64,000 bases of DNA from Candidatus Celerinatantimonas neptuna (GTDB lineage Bacteria; Pseudomonadota; Gammaproteobacteria; Enterobacterales; Celerinatantimonadaceae): positions 2,481,501-2,545,500 of the forward strand of contig OU461276.1 in NCBI GenBank assembly GCA_911810475.1, in the 5' to 3' direction. The first letter of the stretch is position 1. The number at the start of each line of letters is the position of its first letter. Positions 9,601 to 16,170 of this stretch are shown here, piece by piece. The notes under the pieces were generated by a model. The model did no database searches. It had not been told where the DNA came from and saw nothing but the letters and a program-made list of their open reading frames with translations. A program made the position numbers and the translations under genes.

Positions 9601-12091
9601 CCTGCACCTGAAACGCAGCAGCAGTGGGACGTTCAGCACCTCGAAAAAAACCGAGGATGAATCATCGACCACCACCCATGCCAGCAGCCTGAGCGCGGGG
9701 GATAACCTCAATATCAAGACGCAGGCCGGCTCGCTGACACTGACCGCCGTCAATCTGAAAAGTGGCGCTCAGACAACGTTGTCGACCCCGAAAGGCATTC
9801 TGGCGCTGAACGCCAATACCGATGAAGACTATCAGCAGAAGAGCAAACACAGTAATAGCACCGTCTGGCAAGGAACTGAGAATAAAGGCCATATGGTCAC
9901 CACCGTCAAAGGCGTGACCATGACCGCCGGGGGAGGCATAACCCTCAACGCCGGCAAGGGCGTGGTGGTGCAGTATAAGAAAACCGGTTCACTGGATGCA
10001 TCCTTGAATGAACTGGCAAAAACACCGGGCATGAGCTGGGTCAGTACCCTGCGGAATAACCCGAAATATGCCAAAAAAGTCGACTGGCAGGGAAAAGTTG
10101 AAAAATCGAAGCATTGGGCACAGAAATCTTCAGGATTAACCGGGGTTGGAGCCTCAGTCATTCAGTTGGCCGGTTCGGCAATGGGGTTCCCTCCGGAAGT
10201 CTCCAAGGCCGTTGTATCCCTGATTAATAATCACGGGAATATAAAACATACAGTGAAAGACCTGTCTAATAATATGTCACTGAAAGGCATGGTTGCTTCT
10301 GCCGCTTCGCAGGCCCTGACTGATTTTGTATCCGCATATTTTGATGTTCCGGATAGTTCGGAAATTGCATCTCAGACCGCTAGCCAAACGTTGTCTGCAG
10401 AGTTTCAACAGGCGGCAGAGAGCCATTTAATTAAAGCGGCGAGTTCAACCGCAGCCAACGTCGTCATCGGGGGCAAGAGCTTGAAAGCGACCGCATCCCA
10501 TGCCCTTCGTAATGCAGCTATCAGCACAGTGACCGGCGTTGTGGCGCATGAACTGAGTCAGTATGCACTGGCCCATCATCAGGCAATTAAAGCGGGTGAT
10601 AGTCAGCTGAAAAAATTAGGGACGGAGCTTGAACAGTCTGCGGAGCAGAATCTGGTGCATGCGGTGGTGGCAACCGGTGTCAATGCGACCGTGGGGGGTA
10701 AGTCGCTGAAATCGGCAGCGACCCAAGCCCTCCGGCAAAGTGTGCTGACCACAGCGGGTCAGGTTCTGTCAGAGCAAATTGGTGATTATGCGCTCACGCA
10801 TCACATTAAAGAAGGCGATATTCGCAAAGTGCTGGCTCATGCGCTGGCCAGCTGTGCCGTAGCCGCTGCGGGCTCGAAATCCTGTGTAGCCAGTGCGATT
10901 GGAGCTGGCGTCAGTGAACTGACGGCCAAAACGGTTGGAGAAAACAAGTCACTTGCGGATCAGCATACGAAGGCCAATGTCCAGGCGCTGATAGCCGGGG
11001 TGGCGGATGTGCTGGTGCAGGGCCGCAAAGCGCAGGTGAACGATGCGGCGGGTGCCGCGAAGACGGTGTATCAATATAACTACCTAAAACATAAAGACCT
11101 GGTGAAAGCGATTGCGGCTCAACGAGCGTACAACCATTGTACATTGGGGCATGCCCATTGCTCCGTTAAGCAGCTGACAGCGCTTCACAACACATTAAAC
11201 AGCTACCGCAAGAAATCCCTGCAAAATAGCCAATGGGTGCAGTCAGTCTGTAAAGCCGATAGCGGCAGTGCGGCCTGCCAAAAGGGTATCCAGGACTTAA
11301 ATAGTTATGCAGCGGATGTGAAGCATTTTGACGCGCAGCCCAAAGGTCCTGCGATGCTAGCGGCATCGCCGTATCGATATAACACCCGACAAGCTCTGGG
11401 TTTTGATGATTTGGCGTTACAGAAGGCCTTTAAAACGGGGCTGGCCGCAGGTGATAGTCCGAAACAGATTGTTGAGCATTACCAGTCGCAGTTGGCAGAG
11501 CATAATGAACTGGTGAATACAGGTGTTAATGTGGTTTTGGCGGTGGTGGCGCCTGAAGCTTCTGAAGGGGAGGAAGCTGCTGAGAGTGCGGTCACTGAAG
11601 AGGCAGGTGTATGGCCTGATGATGTAAACGTTAATCGCAATGCAGGGCTGGAATTAAATCCAAAAACAGGAAAATGGGAGCGCTCAGGGGAAAATGCTGA
11701 TATAACAGCGGGTGAGGGTTCGATTGATAAAGGACTGACTCAAGAGCTGAGTGAAGATGGTCTTGGGGATGGTGGTGTTGCAAAGAAAGCAGGATTTGGC
11801 ACCTATAGACCAGACAGTAAATTACCTAGAAACAAATACGGGGTACCTGAGCCAGACTCTGACTTGCCGCATACACAGTTGGGTATTAAGAAAGGACGTA
11901 AGGGTGACTATACACAGGCTCGTGAATGGGGATATGATTCGAATGGAAAGCTAGAACCTAAGCAAGATATTGATTTTACTGACCATGGAAGGCCACAAAA
12001 CCATCCGAATCCGCACCAGCATGATTGGGAACCAAACCAAACAGGTGGAACACCACAACACGGGCCCGCGAAACCTTTGGAGCTACCATGA
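605..12091 (+). CDS. cdiA: CdiA: giant two-partner secreted contact-dependent inhibition effector
   Basis: About 3,828 residues. I chose the ATG at 605 because AGGGA lies 8-9 bases upstream; a GTG at 599 is too close to it. Order seen: extended signal peptide (to about residue 36); TPS domain containing NPNL and NPNGL motifs; about 1,800 residues of FHA-type LTNSGTL beta-helix repeats (roughly 420-2230); a less regular region with a GSDYYL segment near 2590; a second FHA-like region (about 2700-3130); a tandemly duplicated segment (GGKSLKATASHAL / GGKSLKSAATQAL); a VGEN motif probably equivalent to VENN; then pretoxin and toxin. The last ~100 residues are the toxin, with FTDHG and HPNPHQHDW followed by a Gly/Pro-rich end. 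This resembles what I recall as the polymorphic toxin type 24 family, but that assignment is tentative. CdiA is exported by CdiB, displayed on the surface, and delivers its C-terminus into neighbouring cells. Confidence 0.96.
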   Translation: MTMFHRIRLFELCNRLIVDFLCFLLVFQPLLANAAQLKADPHASAANRPVITQAANGVPMVNIATPNAKGLSHNQYHDFNVGRRGLILNNATAEMGRSKLGGIVEGNPNLKHSGPAAVILNEVTSTNPSTLKGMLEVYGHSADVIIANPNGLTCNGCGFINTPRATLTTGVPQIATDGTLSGFRVGQGRIDIGRNGADLKQTALFDLVSRQIHLDGPVNAKNRLGLFSGRNTFDYATRQLHPLQKGRHKAAPEVAIDSTAFGGMYAGRIQIIATEDGTGVKMRGDMAANAQAMHITASGQIILNHATAKTGLTATSTHQGITVTDAAYAGKNLSLNGHTHVALAKQADVAAKQAITVTSQTLTLGDQSQILNGVDSKGNATQTHDAIHLHTSGNATLGQGQVSSSGALDITANTLDVSRSAATTSNTLSAQNGLTIAARQILAQHGRIATNGNLKLSGAPDLTLDHGQYTAQGTIQMSATRLSSSATMTAGGNLTATATGQQLQNSGQVHSNAGVVLQSAGALTNRGTVSAQATLQSSAGSTLSNTGTLNANGMQLAASTLVNSGTLLNYQQALQLIAHQALSNSGRIDSLDTLSIHDAGALTNSGTLVAQQPLTLEAGILTNSGQLNAAQIHGTLKGIDNRGAIESLSGDLTLQDSGDLDNQGQLVSAAQKTTIQVQGDIHNEGLIAAKTALSLTVNGQYQSQAQGTLQADSVTVQAHGVDNGGQITASQGALMLASAKDITNSGTLQTKQGLTLSLPGDMTNSGTVQSGQTLSVTPAKQQTIGTLTNQQGGQIKAASLSLPVAKLINAGVIRATGALNLHDRGALQNAAHGRIIAGTLQLNAQSLTNQGTLGTLDGDAQITTSAGLTNRGILQSAGGLQLTVHQALTNDAAGQIQGKTLSVTSQGLSNAGVLGARAGLFQLTDTGDVTNSGELLANANQQLTITGSLTNSGVIQSLKQVTITTHTGPSAGTYQSSTGGVLQGQSVTLQSDDVTNAGAMTASGGILKLRSDHQITNSGAIEAKSALQLILPGTLTNSGILLSEQGLSVAQASGAAIAGLTNDPSGQIQAMTVSLPVASLRNAGHIRAVKTLSITDHGALTNQGTVQANDDITLHIHGNVDNQGTLSAGGTLQLQGLAQGASGTVHNEQHGQWIGGQLTLHSAALTNQGTLGSTLGDVTLETPGTVTNTGTFVSQGNLSLQTDQALTNSGTLLAHQQLTLSGLKTTQANAALTNSGILQGGTVQLHSTTVSNTGRMVATGQGGLSLTTPDALTNAGTLDSLGSLTLHLGHGLTNPGQMEAKQALSLMLSGDLSNRGTLLSEQALSLQGVASFTNTASGHIQAARLNLPVGTFSNAGYIGAVNDLIITDPGTLTNSGSLLSGGDSSLTVASSLTNQGQIQANGTLTVHGTTARQASGALTNDAKATLSATTLQLHAARFTNDGTLSSGAGGTTLHSDGQLTNKGALQSQGNLRLAIGQQMSNSGTVQAVKTLSLSGVKTGSASGLLTNTATGQLKAGAISLASQGIRNAGLIGAVSGLLSLQDSQDMTNSGQLLANADSALTIGGKLDNSGLIDTRKSLTLSTGKALNNAGQLISLGTAHVQVGQGFTNQQKARLSAGTLQLQAASLSNEGTVQTGRGALQLTSTKGLTNQGTVSGGGDVTVTLAGDLQNSGTLQSTKILQVVNAHQGAIGALTNMQSGQMKAAQLDMNVASLSNAGVLGGTRMLQLRDRQDLTNSGQLLSSGSATLQVGGTVTNQGVIHARDALQLSGANGAASGALSNQSSASMTGGSVRVNASSVTNAGQLGSATGNTTVSSAATLTNSGQLLSQQDLTLALPKGLTNTGTLAAQGTLTVHGLTAKQAGGALSNGAKASIKAGQMDAHVSSLSNAGVLGATQGALTLRVQHNLSNSGQLAGNADVTLALGGTLTNSGTLTSLGQLALGGLGAGGGAGGLINQRGASLKAHALSLTTQTLTNAGLIGASQGTLALTLGQDVDNSGTLASNGDLTVTSDHLLTNAGTLVSAKTLTVRNATSKGKGQLINASGGQLRAGGLSVADAAFSNHGAIQVGGLGGQWAEQGDWVNDGQITASGALVIGADGQIVNQGSGAVQSAALLQLQGASGSNAGAVSNTVNGLLSGASGVAIAAASLTNAGQLGSASGAVTTALTGNLTNTGLLYGGTNLALRLDGDAVNNQGDMLAQQSLTLRGLSAANAASLVNENSGMMEAVAGDVGIASTTLSNSLGSTVKVTTTKTTRHWHSGAKNYTTVTTTQHASNIGNVSHLLAGGNMTLTGQTILNRYGEIAANGDVTIHAAEMTNVSQSLMQTQRTTGYEAFSRYHSGGGGEHSSASNHMGYTDIWTVGLPTRTTKKALTPVYGSISAGKTLTVNVTGTFNNVGTRQGAAAQSLSADAQKVAKKASVQTIAAGVSQSNSLSAAHPTVATSGAVHVVASSADKQDTQALQAVRSTSVATTSQATVRAKAHLATSTAGALATSAVAAQGLSSAGVSTLKKAALTQGHMALTHTSVPLHHTAVSMAKAPSAMTLAQSLNAHAPEKTIMANVSALQGHKALFVTQKQAKTPYLIETRSKFINLSQYVGSDYYLKQIGRDKPSTKQRQLGDSYVETRLIENQIFELTGKHYLGHQTHASDEIKALYNNAVDERKALDLKDGVALSADEITHLKKNIVWLVKENVNGQSVLVPHLYLASVNTPASGAQVSGQQVAITANQVNNSGAITAGVDLTIQGLSGVNNQHGQLSSGGDLTVKTNGTLNNDNGTLKGQSITLEANNLTNDTLATRVKTASGYTDKLQSKSSITALNDLSITTTDNLSSVGSQISAGGNVSLDAGGDITLGSTALSHHSAVYFHHGHNIRSSLTHVQSSLTAGGALSIQSGHNLTLTGAHLKSGLSTSLLAKNNLTIQAAVDQSYSDYFKKKHHGGMFHHSKTVSRVSSSTTAHNTTVQSGGNLTLSAGNSATLAGITGLSKKNLTLKAAHDIQITSLQNHHTLHLKRSSSGTFSTSKKTEDESSTTTHASSLSAGDNLNIKTQAGSLTLTAVNLKSGAQTTLSTPKGILALNANTDEDYQQKSKHSNSTVWQGTENKGHMVTTVKGVTMTAGGGITLNAGKGVVVQYKKTGSLDASLNELAKTPGMSWVSTLRNNPKYAKKVDWQGKVEKSKHWAQKSSGLTGVGASVIQLAGSAMGFPPEVSKAVVSLINNHGNIKHTVKDLSNNMSLKGMVASAASQALTDFVSAYFDVPDSSEIASQTASQTLSAEFQQAAESHLIKAASSTAANVVIGGKSLKATASHALRNAAISTVTGVVAHELSQYALAHHQAIKAGDSQLKKLGTELEQSAEQNLVHAVVATGVNATVGGKSLKSAATQALRQSVLTTAGQVLSEQIGDYALTHHIKEGDIRKVLAHALASCAVAAAGSKSCVASAIGAGVSELTAKTVGENKSLADQHTKANVQALIAGVADVLVQGRKAQVNDAAGAAKTVYQYNYLKHKDLVKAIAAQRAYNHCTLGHAHCSVKQLTALHNTLNSYRKKSLQNSQWVQSVCKADSGSAACQKGIQDLNSYAADVKHFDAQPKGPAMLAASPYRYNTRQALGFDDLALQKAFKTGLAAGDSPKQIVEHYQSQLAEHNELVNTGVNVVLAVVAPEASEGEEAAESAVTEEAGVWPDDVNVNRNAGLELNPKTGKWERSGENADITAGEGSIDKGLTQELSEDGLGDGGVAKKAGFGTYRPDSKLPRNKYGVPEPDSDLPHTQLGIKKGRKGDYTQAREWGYDSNGKLEPKQDIDFTDHGRPQNHPNPHQHDWEPNQTGGTPQHGPAKPLELP

Positions 12092-12501
12092 TGAACACAT
12101 TGAAGTTTCCAGCATTTCGAAGTAGTGGTAAGGCTGTCCAGCTATCAGAGATTTTAGCCGTTATTCCTGAGAACAATTTAGTATGGTCAATAATTGAGTT
12201 CAACGGGACTGGTATAGCTCCATTTGATCTTTCTATGGATGAATTCGAGGAACTGGTTAGTAATAAACCCTGTGGATTAACTCTTACTTGGAATGAGCTT
12301 AAGAGAATATCTTCAGGCTTTTACCAGACATTTGATTGTTTAATAGTTGGCGCGAAAACCAATAAGGATATATCGGATGCTCTTACGATTGGAGATAACT
12401 TTTATGTTTGTGACGTTTTATTAAATGCCTTTGATAGTACAGAATGGTCAGTCTGGGCCCGTGATGTAGAATTGATGAAACAATTTAGAGCTGTCTATTG
12501 A
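12088..12501 (+). CDS. cdiI: CdiI immunity protein cognate to the resident CdiA toxin
   Basis: A 137-residue soluble acidic protein with no signal peptide or membrane segment. Its ATG overlaps the cdiA stop codon (ATGA), and TGGAG upstream gives a plausible ribosome binding site. A small gene directly after a polymorphic-toxin C-terminus is expected to encode the immunity protein that binds and neutralises that toxin in the producing cell. I do not recognise the family from sequence, so function is inferred from position and coupling. A and T content rises sharply compared with the GC-rich cdiA body, as is usual for CDI variable tips acquired by exchange. The first palindromic repeat begins 74 bp after its stop. 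Confidence 0.85.
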   Translation: MMNTLKFPAFRSSGKAVQLSEILAVIPENNLVWSIIEFNGTGIAPFDLSMDEFEELVSNKPCGLTLTWNELKRISSGFYQTFDCLIVGAKTNKDISDALTIGDNFYVCDVLLNAFDSTEWSVWARDVELMKQFRAVY

Positions 12502-12574
12502 TTATTTGATGTTACAAAGAGTGGGGATGACTTAGCCAAAAAAAACAATTTAAAAAGCAATCCAAGCAAAAGCA

Positions 12575-12625
12575 ATCCAAGCCACCCACCCAATGAGCCC
12601 AGTCATAGCAAGGGCTCATGATTTT
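12575..12625 (+). repeat. Palindromic repeat, type A left half (copy 1)
   Basis: Contains the core CCACCCACCCAATGAGCCC followed by a 12-base loop and GGGCTCATG. The ATGAGCCC/GGGCTCAT arms pair perfectly here. It is followed by a short T-rich spacer also found after the copy at 18068. It lies 74 bp after cdiI. Confidence 0.85.
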
Positions 12626-12653
12626 TACTTCAGAAAAAAACATTAAACCAAGC

Positions 12654-12719
12654 AAATAATTTAGGACATCCACCGCATGACCCTATCATGAACTCAAATA
12701 TTCCTTTTTTGAATGAATG
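12654..12719 (+). repeat. Palindromic repeat, type B (truncated copy)
   Basis: Starts AATAATTTAGGACATCCACC and continues with GCATGACCCTATCATGAA, then a stretch ending near GAATGAATGGGAG. It matches the first half of the ~120-bp type B copies at 14078 and 18154 and lacks their right end. The next type A copy begins immediately. Confidence 0.8.
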
Positions 12720-12723
12720 GGAG

Positions 12724-12772
12724 AATAATTTAAGCCACCCACCGAATGAACCCAGTGTTAGCAAGGGTTTAT
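12724..12772 (+). repeat. Palindromic repeat, type A left half
   Basis: AATAATTTAAGCCACCCACC followed by GAATGAACCC, loop, GGGTTTATGG. This is the left edge of a ~310-bp segment that recurs at 19391. Confidence 0.85.
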
Positions 12773-12885
12773 GGCTTTCTGATGTTGCAAAAATAGATAA
12801 ACACCTGCTGTCTATTCAATAGAGCTAGCTGTATCTATGAGTGATTGATTCGGATTGATTTATTGATGGAATGCTGTATAAATAT
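12773..12885. repeat. Direct duplicate of the region upstream of the Y1 transposase fragment (left part)
   Basis: From CTTTCTGATGTTGC to the 8-bp IS target ATAAATAT this sequence is almost identical to 19438-19555. The duplication resumes after the IS at 13923 and runs into the transposase reading frame. The copy at 19.4-19.7 kb has no IS and shows the pre-insertion state. Confidence 0.85.
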
Positions 12886-13914
12886 AAGGGCTATCCATTT
12901 AGAGCAACCAATGTCAATATATAGTGATGAACAAAAAATCTTCTTCACTCAAAGCGGGTATTGATTACCCTAAAAATTGGGGTTAATTTGTTGACTAGTT
13001 TCACGATGAACAAGCTTGTCGTGATTATCTACACACGCTTCGTTGGCCTAATGGTTTCATATGCCCCAATTGTTTGGCTCATAATGTGCCTTATACTCTT
13101 CCCAAAAATAAACTTAAATGCGTTCAGTGTCGGAAACAAACTTCTGTCACAGCAGGTACTATTTTTGATAAAACAAGAACGCCACTTAAAGATTGGTTTG
13201 CTGCAATTTGGTATCTCACCAATCAAAAAAATGGGGTGAGTGCGCTTGGCATACAGCGTTTGCTCGGGCTTGGCAGTTATCAAACGGCTTGGGCGATATT
13301 ACATAGATTACGTTATGCAATTCAACCCTGAAAGAGATAAATTATCTGGACTTGTTGAGGTAGACGAAACCTTTGTCGTTGGTGGTGTAGTCGATATAAA
13401 TCAACAAGATAAGAAGAAATTTGTTGTGTTGATTGCAATAGAGTTAATAGAACCAAAAGGGGTTGGTTGCATTAGATTACGACAGGTCGACAAAGCGACA
13501 AAAAACAACATTGAGCAATTCATAAAAGATGTTATTGAGCCGAATAGTCAAATTCACACCGACGGATCGGCGGCTTATGGTTCCGTTGATAACATGGGAT
13601 ATTCAAGAAAAAAGACCGTACATCTTGGTTCAAATATACCAGCCCACGAAACCATGCCAGGGGTACACCGAGTGGCTTCTTTACTGAAACGCTGGTTGTT
13701 GGGAACCTATCAAGGTGCTGTTCAATCTAGACAGCTCGATTACTATTTGGATGAATATACCTTTAGATTTAATAGAAGAAAATCTCGGTCTAGAGGGCTA
13801 TTGTTTTATCGATTACTTGAACAATCAGTGACAACAAAACCCCTAACCTATAAGGGCATTAAAACCAGATAAACACTAGATGTAGTGTCTGGTTGCTCTA
13901 AATGGATAGCCCTT
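12886..13914 (+). mobile_element. IS1595-family insertion sequence, complete ends, dead transposase
   Basis: A 1,029-bp element bounded by perfect 25-bp terminal inverted repeats beginning AAGGGCTATCCATTTAGAGC. It is flanked by the 8-bp direct repeat ATAAATAT (12878-12885 and 13915-13922), the target-duplication length usual for IS1595. The interior encodes a broken ISXO2-like transposase. The related uninterrupted sequence at about 19.55 kb carries a single ATAAATAT at the matching place. The boundaries are therefore well supported by the sequence itself. Confidence 0.93.
12911..13872 (+). pseudogene. IS1595-family (ISXO2-like) transposase pseudogene
   Basis: Conceptual translation across several lesions gives a typical ~310-residue ISXO2-like transposase. 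It begins MSIYSDEQKIFF, followed by a zinc-ribbon segment (CPNC...CVQCRKQ) and the DDE-type catalytic core with VEVDETFVVGG and HTDGSAAYG, then a C-terminal RFNRR segment. The frame is broken by a shift near 12955, by TAA and TAG stops near 12985 and 12998, and by a shift near 13325. The element cannot move on its own product, although its ends look intact and could be used in trans. The start is taken at the ATG just inside the left inverted repeat. Confidence 0.9.
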
Positions 13915-13954
13915 ATAAATATACATATAAATTTATCAGGGAAGGAAATCGCGC

Positions 13955-14083
13955 ATGCCAAGGCCAAGACGTCAGAAAATCAGCCTTAACGAGACACCGT
14001 ATTATCACTGTGTATCCCGTTGTGTTCGCCGGGCTTTTTTATGCGGTGAAGATACGTTGACTGGGAAAAGTTTTGGACAATAA
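13955..14083 (+). pseudogene. Y1 (HUH) transposase, IS200/RAYT-like, N-terminal stub
   Basis: Only the first 42 residues remain (MPRPRRQKISL, YYHCVSRCVRRAF). This is the characteristic start of a widespread ~300-residue REP-associated or IS200-like Y1 transposase. The reading frame runs straight into a type B palindromic repeat, whose TAATTT provides the stop. The HUH motif and the catalytic tyrosine are lost. The longer paralogue at 19583 shares this beginning. Transposases of this type are known to act on palindromic REP elements, which makes its repeated position beside these palindromes notable. Confidence 0.85.
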
Positions 14084-14199
14084 TTTAGGCCACCCACCGC
14101 ATGACCCCATCATGAACTCAAATATTCCTTTTTTAAATGCTTATTTTACTGGAAGGCCTGTTAATATTGGGCTTATTGAATGGGTGACTTAGCTTATTG
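14078..14199 (+). repeat. Palindromic repeat, type B, full length
   Basis: A ~120-bp element starting AATAATTTAGGCCACCCACC and ending TGGGTGACTTAGCTTATT, so the ends are imperfect inverted repeats. Inside it carries GCATGACCCCATCATGAA. It joins the Y1 transposase stub on its left to a cdiA-derived fragment on its right, with no spacer on either side. Confidence 0.85.
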
Positions 14200-14379
14200 T
14201 AGCCGGTGCTATCGGGGCCGGAGTCAGTGAACTGACGGCCAAAACGGTTGGAGAAAACAAGTTACTTGCGGATCAGCATACGAAGGCCAATGTCCAGGCG
14301 CTGATTGCCGGGGTGGCGGATGTGCTGGTGCAGGGCCGCAAAGCGCAGGTGAACGATGCGGCGGGTGCAGCGAAGACGG
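14199..14379 (+). pseudogene. Duplicate fragment of cdiA (VGEN/pretoxin segment)
   Basis: About 180 bp nearly identical to cdiA 10890-11068. It encodes GAGVSELTAKTVGENK and the following QALIAGVADVLVQGRKA segment. It starts directly at the right end of a type B repeat and stops within codons of the right half of a type A palindrome, which supplies an in-frame TAG. It has no start and no toxin, so it cannot make an effector. It does offer homology to the region of cdiA just upstream of the toxin. Confidence 0.85.
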
Positions 14380-14408
14380 GGTTCATGTAGTGGGTGGCCT
14401 AAATTATT
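14378..14408 (+). repeat. Palindromic repeat, type A right half
   Basis: GGGTTCATGTAGTGGGTGGC followed by CTAAATTATT is identical to the right arm of the complete palindrome at 16102-16170. Here it occurs without the left arm, at the junction between the cdiA fragment and an orphan toxin tip. Confidence 0.85.
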
Positions 14409-14583
14409 AACTCGCGGTGCTTCATTTGTGACTGAGCACAACACTAAAACTGGTGGTGTTAGGCAATGGATGGAAAGCTATAACCAAGCTGGTAAAGTCA
14501 ATAGGGTTCATCCAAAGTCAATTAATGGGCAGACGGTCAATTCTCAACACTATCCACCAACTGCGAGGGAATTAGGGTTATGA
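14383..14583 (+). pseudogene. Orphan CDI toxin tip 1 (C-terminal toxin fragment)
   Basis: About 58 residues of a polymorphic-toxin C-terminus are open in frame from within the palindrome right arm, which reads SCSGWPKLL. The distinctive part is TGGVRQWMESYN ... RVHPKSINGQ ... SQHYPPTARELG. I have seen HYPPT-type endings in polymorphic toxins but cannot assign a nuclease family. There is no export region or independent start, so it is a silent tip unless recombined into cdiA. An ORF of 75 codons opens at 14356, but its first residues come from the cdiA fragment in the wrong frame. The stop overlaps the next gene's ATG, so toxin and immunity remain coupled. Confidence 0.7.
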
Positions 14584-14810
14584 CGCTTACAGCAAAAGAA
14601 TTAAGTGATGTATTACAATCAGAGCTTGATAAAGGCTATGACGTTGTAAGAATAGCTCGTGTGGCTTTTCAACTATATCAAGAACAAGGGGTAGAACTGC
14701 CCTCTGAACTAGATGAGAAGCTTTTACAGTTGATGGCAATGGAAGAGGGACCAGAGTTTGAATTCTCTGAAGACGAGCTAAAAACTCTTGTTGAGGAACT
14801 TTCTGAATAG
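14580..14810 (+). CDS. Orphan immunity protein 1 (small acidic, CdiI-like)
   Basis: A 76-residue, strongly acidic, probably all-helical protein (GPEFEFSEDELKTLVEEL near the end). Its ATG overlaps the toxin stop as ATGA. Coupling to a toxin tip and small size argue for an immunity protein. An orphan immunity gene can protect against siblings or neighbours that deploy the matching toxin even when its own toxin is silent. The protein family was not recognised. Base composition is AT-rich, unlike cdiA. Confidence 0.7.
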   Translation: MTLTAKELSDVLQSELDKGYDVVRIARVAFQLYQEQGVELPSELDEKLLQLMAMEEGPEFEFSEDELKTLVEELSE

Positions 14811-14844
14811 TTTTGTAACTCACTGATGCAGTAACGTTACAAAG

Positions 14845-15150
14845 GGAGGACGTGGGCAGCAAGTTGGAAGCATGATAAAGACTGATGGTTCAACCACGGC
14901 CAGCACTATAAAAGCAAAAGCGGAATCGGTAGGTTTTAAATCCACCCAAACAGCAAACGGTCCTTTGAAAATGGTTGATGAAAATGGAGTGGCTCGGGTA
15001 ACGATTAAAGGCGGAAGTCAACGCGCACCGGGTAGTGCTGGCCCTCATGTTGAGCTTAAAACTTCTAGTGGTCAAAGGGTAAATCCTGCTGGTAATCCAG
15101 TAACACGTAAGAGCCCTGAAAATCACACGCCAATTGACTTTGATTTATAG
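14845..15150 (+). pseudogene. Orphan CDI toxin tip 2 (C-terminal toxin fragment)
   Basis: The open frame is read from about 14845; the first ATG is at 14872 and gives 92 residues. The end carries AGPHVELKTSSGQRVNPAGN and PVTRKSPENHTPIDFDL. The GPHVE...NPxGNPVTRKxPENHTPI pattern is typical of C-terminal ends of polymorphic toxins. I believe these are RNase-like, but I cannot verify the family. A stop lies in frame just upstream, and no pretoxin or palindrome separates it from immunity gene 1. It therefore seems to have been joined in tandem to the preceding pair by an older event. It is followed 11 bp later by its presumed immunity gene. Confidence 0.65.
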
Positions 15151-15161
15151 GGGGCTGTGTT

Positions 15162-15530
15162 ATGAGTAATTATTATAACTGGGAAGGCTTTGCTGGTATT
15201 TATTTTGAAGATAGCTTTGTATTGGGTATTTATGAATCTTCCAATGAAATTTCTTTTATTGTTGAAGCGGTTTTAACAGAAAATCACCCATTGTATACGC
15301 CTCCTGAAAGTGATGAGCAATATTGTTATAAGAAAGGGAAGATTGTTTTTCAAGGCTTAAAGTGCGTTAAATGGATAAGTAGAAACGAGACTCCATTTAA
15401 AGATGTTTCCGGTGAAGAAGATTATGGCAATATTGATGTTTTTCAATTGTCGAATGATCAGTATATTCTGTCGGGCGATTGGGGTGAGCTAGAAGTTACG
15501 TCATCACCTGTAAAGTGGATTTGGATTTAA
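15162..15530 (+). CDS. Orphan immunity protein 2 (CdiI-like)
   Basis: A 122-residue soluble acidic protein, ATG 11 bp after the toxin-2 stop with GGGGG about 7 bases before it. It is tryptophan-rich and ends GELEVTSSPVKWIWI. Small immunity proteins with such beta-rich C-termini are common in polymorphic toxin loci, but I do not recognise the Pfam family. Function is inferred from gene order only. A type A palindrome starts 41 bp after its stop. Confidence 0.7.
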   Translation: MSNYYNWEGFAGIYFEDSFVLGIYESSNEISFIVEAVLTENHPLYTPPESDEQYCYKKGKIVFQGLKCVKWISRNETPFKDVSGEEDYGNIDVFQLSNDQYILSGDWGELEVTSSPVKWIWI

Positions 15531-15570
15531 AGTCAGAGCCATTCAGATCAAATGGGCCGGAGTTGAAAGT

Positions 15571-15618
15571 AATTTAAGCCACCCACCCAATGGGCCCAGT
15601 CATATCAAGGGTTCATGA
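15571..15618 (+). repeat. Palindromic repeat, type A left half
   Basis: AATTTAAGCCACCCACCCAA, then TGGGCCC, loop, GGGTTCATGATT. The arms pair with two G-T wobbles on the + strand. It sits between immunity gene 2 and a pretoxin fragment. Confidence 0.85.
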
Positions 15619-16110
15619 TTTTCTTTTGTTAATTCTTCGAACCACAGCCATTTAGTTTTTATTTCCGGACACAATACGAAAGCCTGCCAGTCGGGGGATA
15701 AACAGGCATGTGCGCAGAAGAGTAAAGAGCTGGTTGCGTATGAAAAAAGTGTCGGAAACGACGATGTTGATTCACAGTTTCCGCAATATAGCCTTGGGGG
15801 ATATAGCCTTTTAGGCATTGATAAAGCACTGGGGAAACAGCTGACGTCGGTATCCAACATTGGAAAAGACGCGACGGGCGTGGTGAAGCATTTTATCCTG
15901 AAGCGGAACCGTCGTCAGGGGGCTGTTAAATCAGTACTCGACACAGGTGGTGCGGTTCTAGCTGGGGCCGCTGTTGTGGGGGGATGTGTTGCCACGGGGG
16001 TCATTCCTTGTTTGATAGGCGCCACTGCCGGAGGTCTCGGGGCCTTCAATAGTGCCAACTATTTGTATGGGGATGCGCAACAGGCCTGGACGGGTAACAT
16101 TCAATTCAGA
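15619..16110 (+). pseudogene. CdiA pretoxin fragment with hydrophobic translocation segment (longest of four copies)
   Basis: An ~80-bp AT-rich leader (from TTCTTTTGTTAATTCTTCGA) is followed by an open frame reading KACQSGDKQACAQK, ELVAYEKSVG, a basic stretch (HFILKRNRRQG) and a glycine/alanine-rich hydrophobic region (GGAVLAGAAVVGG ... IGATAGGLGAF). This matches the pretoxin/inner-membrane translocation region found just before toxins in many CdiA proteins. It differs from the pretoxin used by the resident cdiA. It ends inside the next palindrome and has no toxin. Shorter copies of the same leader and start occur at 17991, 19904 and 25046. Confidence 0.75.
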
Positions 16111-16170
16111 CCACCCACCCAATGAACCCAGTAATACCAAGGGTTCATGTAGTGGGTGGCCTAAATTATT
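16102..16170 (+). repeat. Palindromic repeat, type A, complete hairpin
   Basis: The only complete short palindrome: left end AATTCAGACCACCCACCC, arm ATGAACCC, loop AGTAATACCAA, arm GGGTTCAT, then GTAGTGGGTGGCCTAAATTATT. Arms CCACCCAC/GTGGGTGG and ATGAACCC/GGGTTCAT both pair. The total is about 69 bp. It lies exactly between a pretoxin fragment and a duplicate of the cdiA C-terminal region. Confidence 0.9.
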
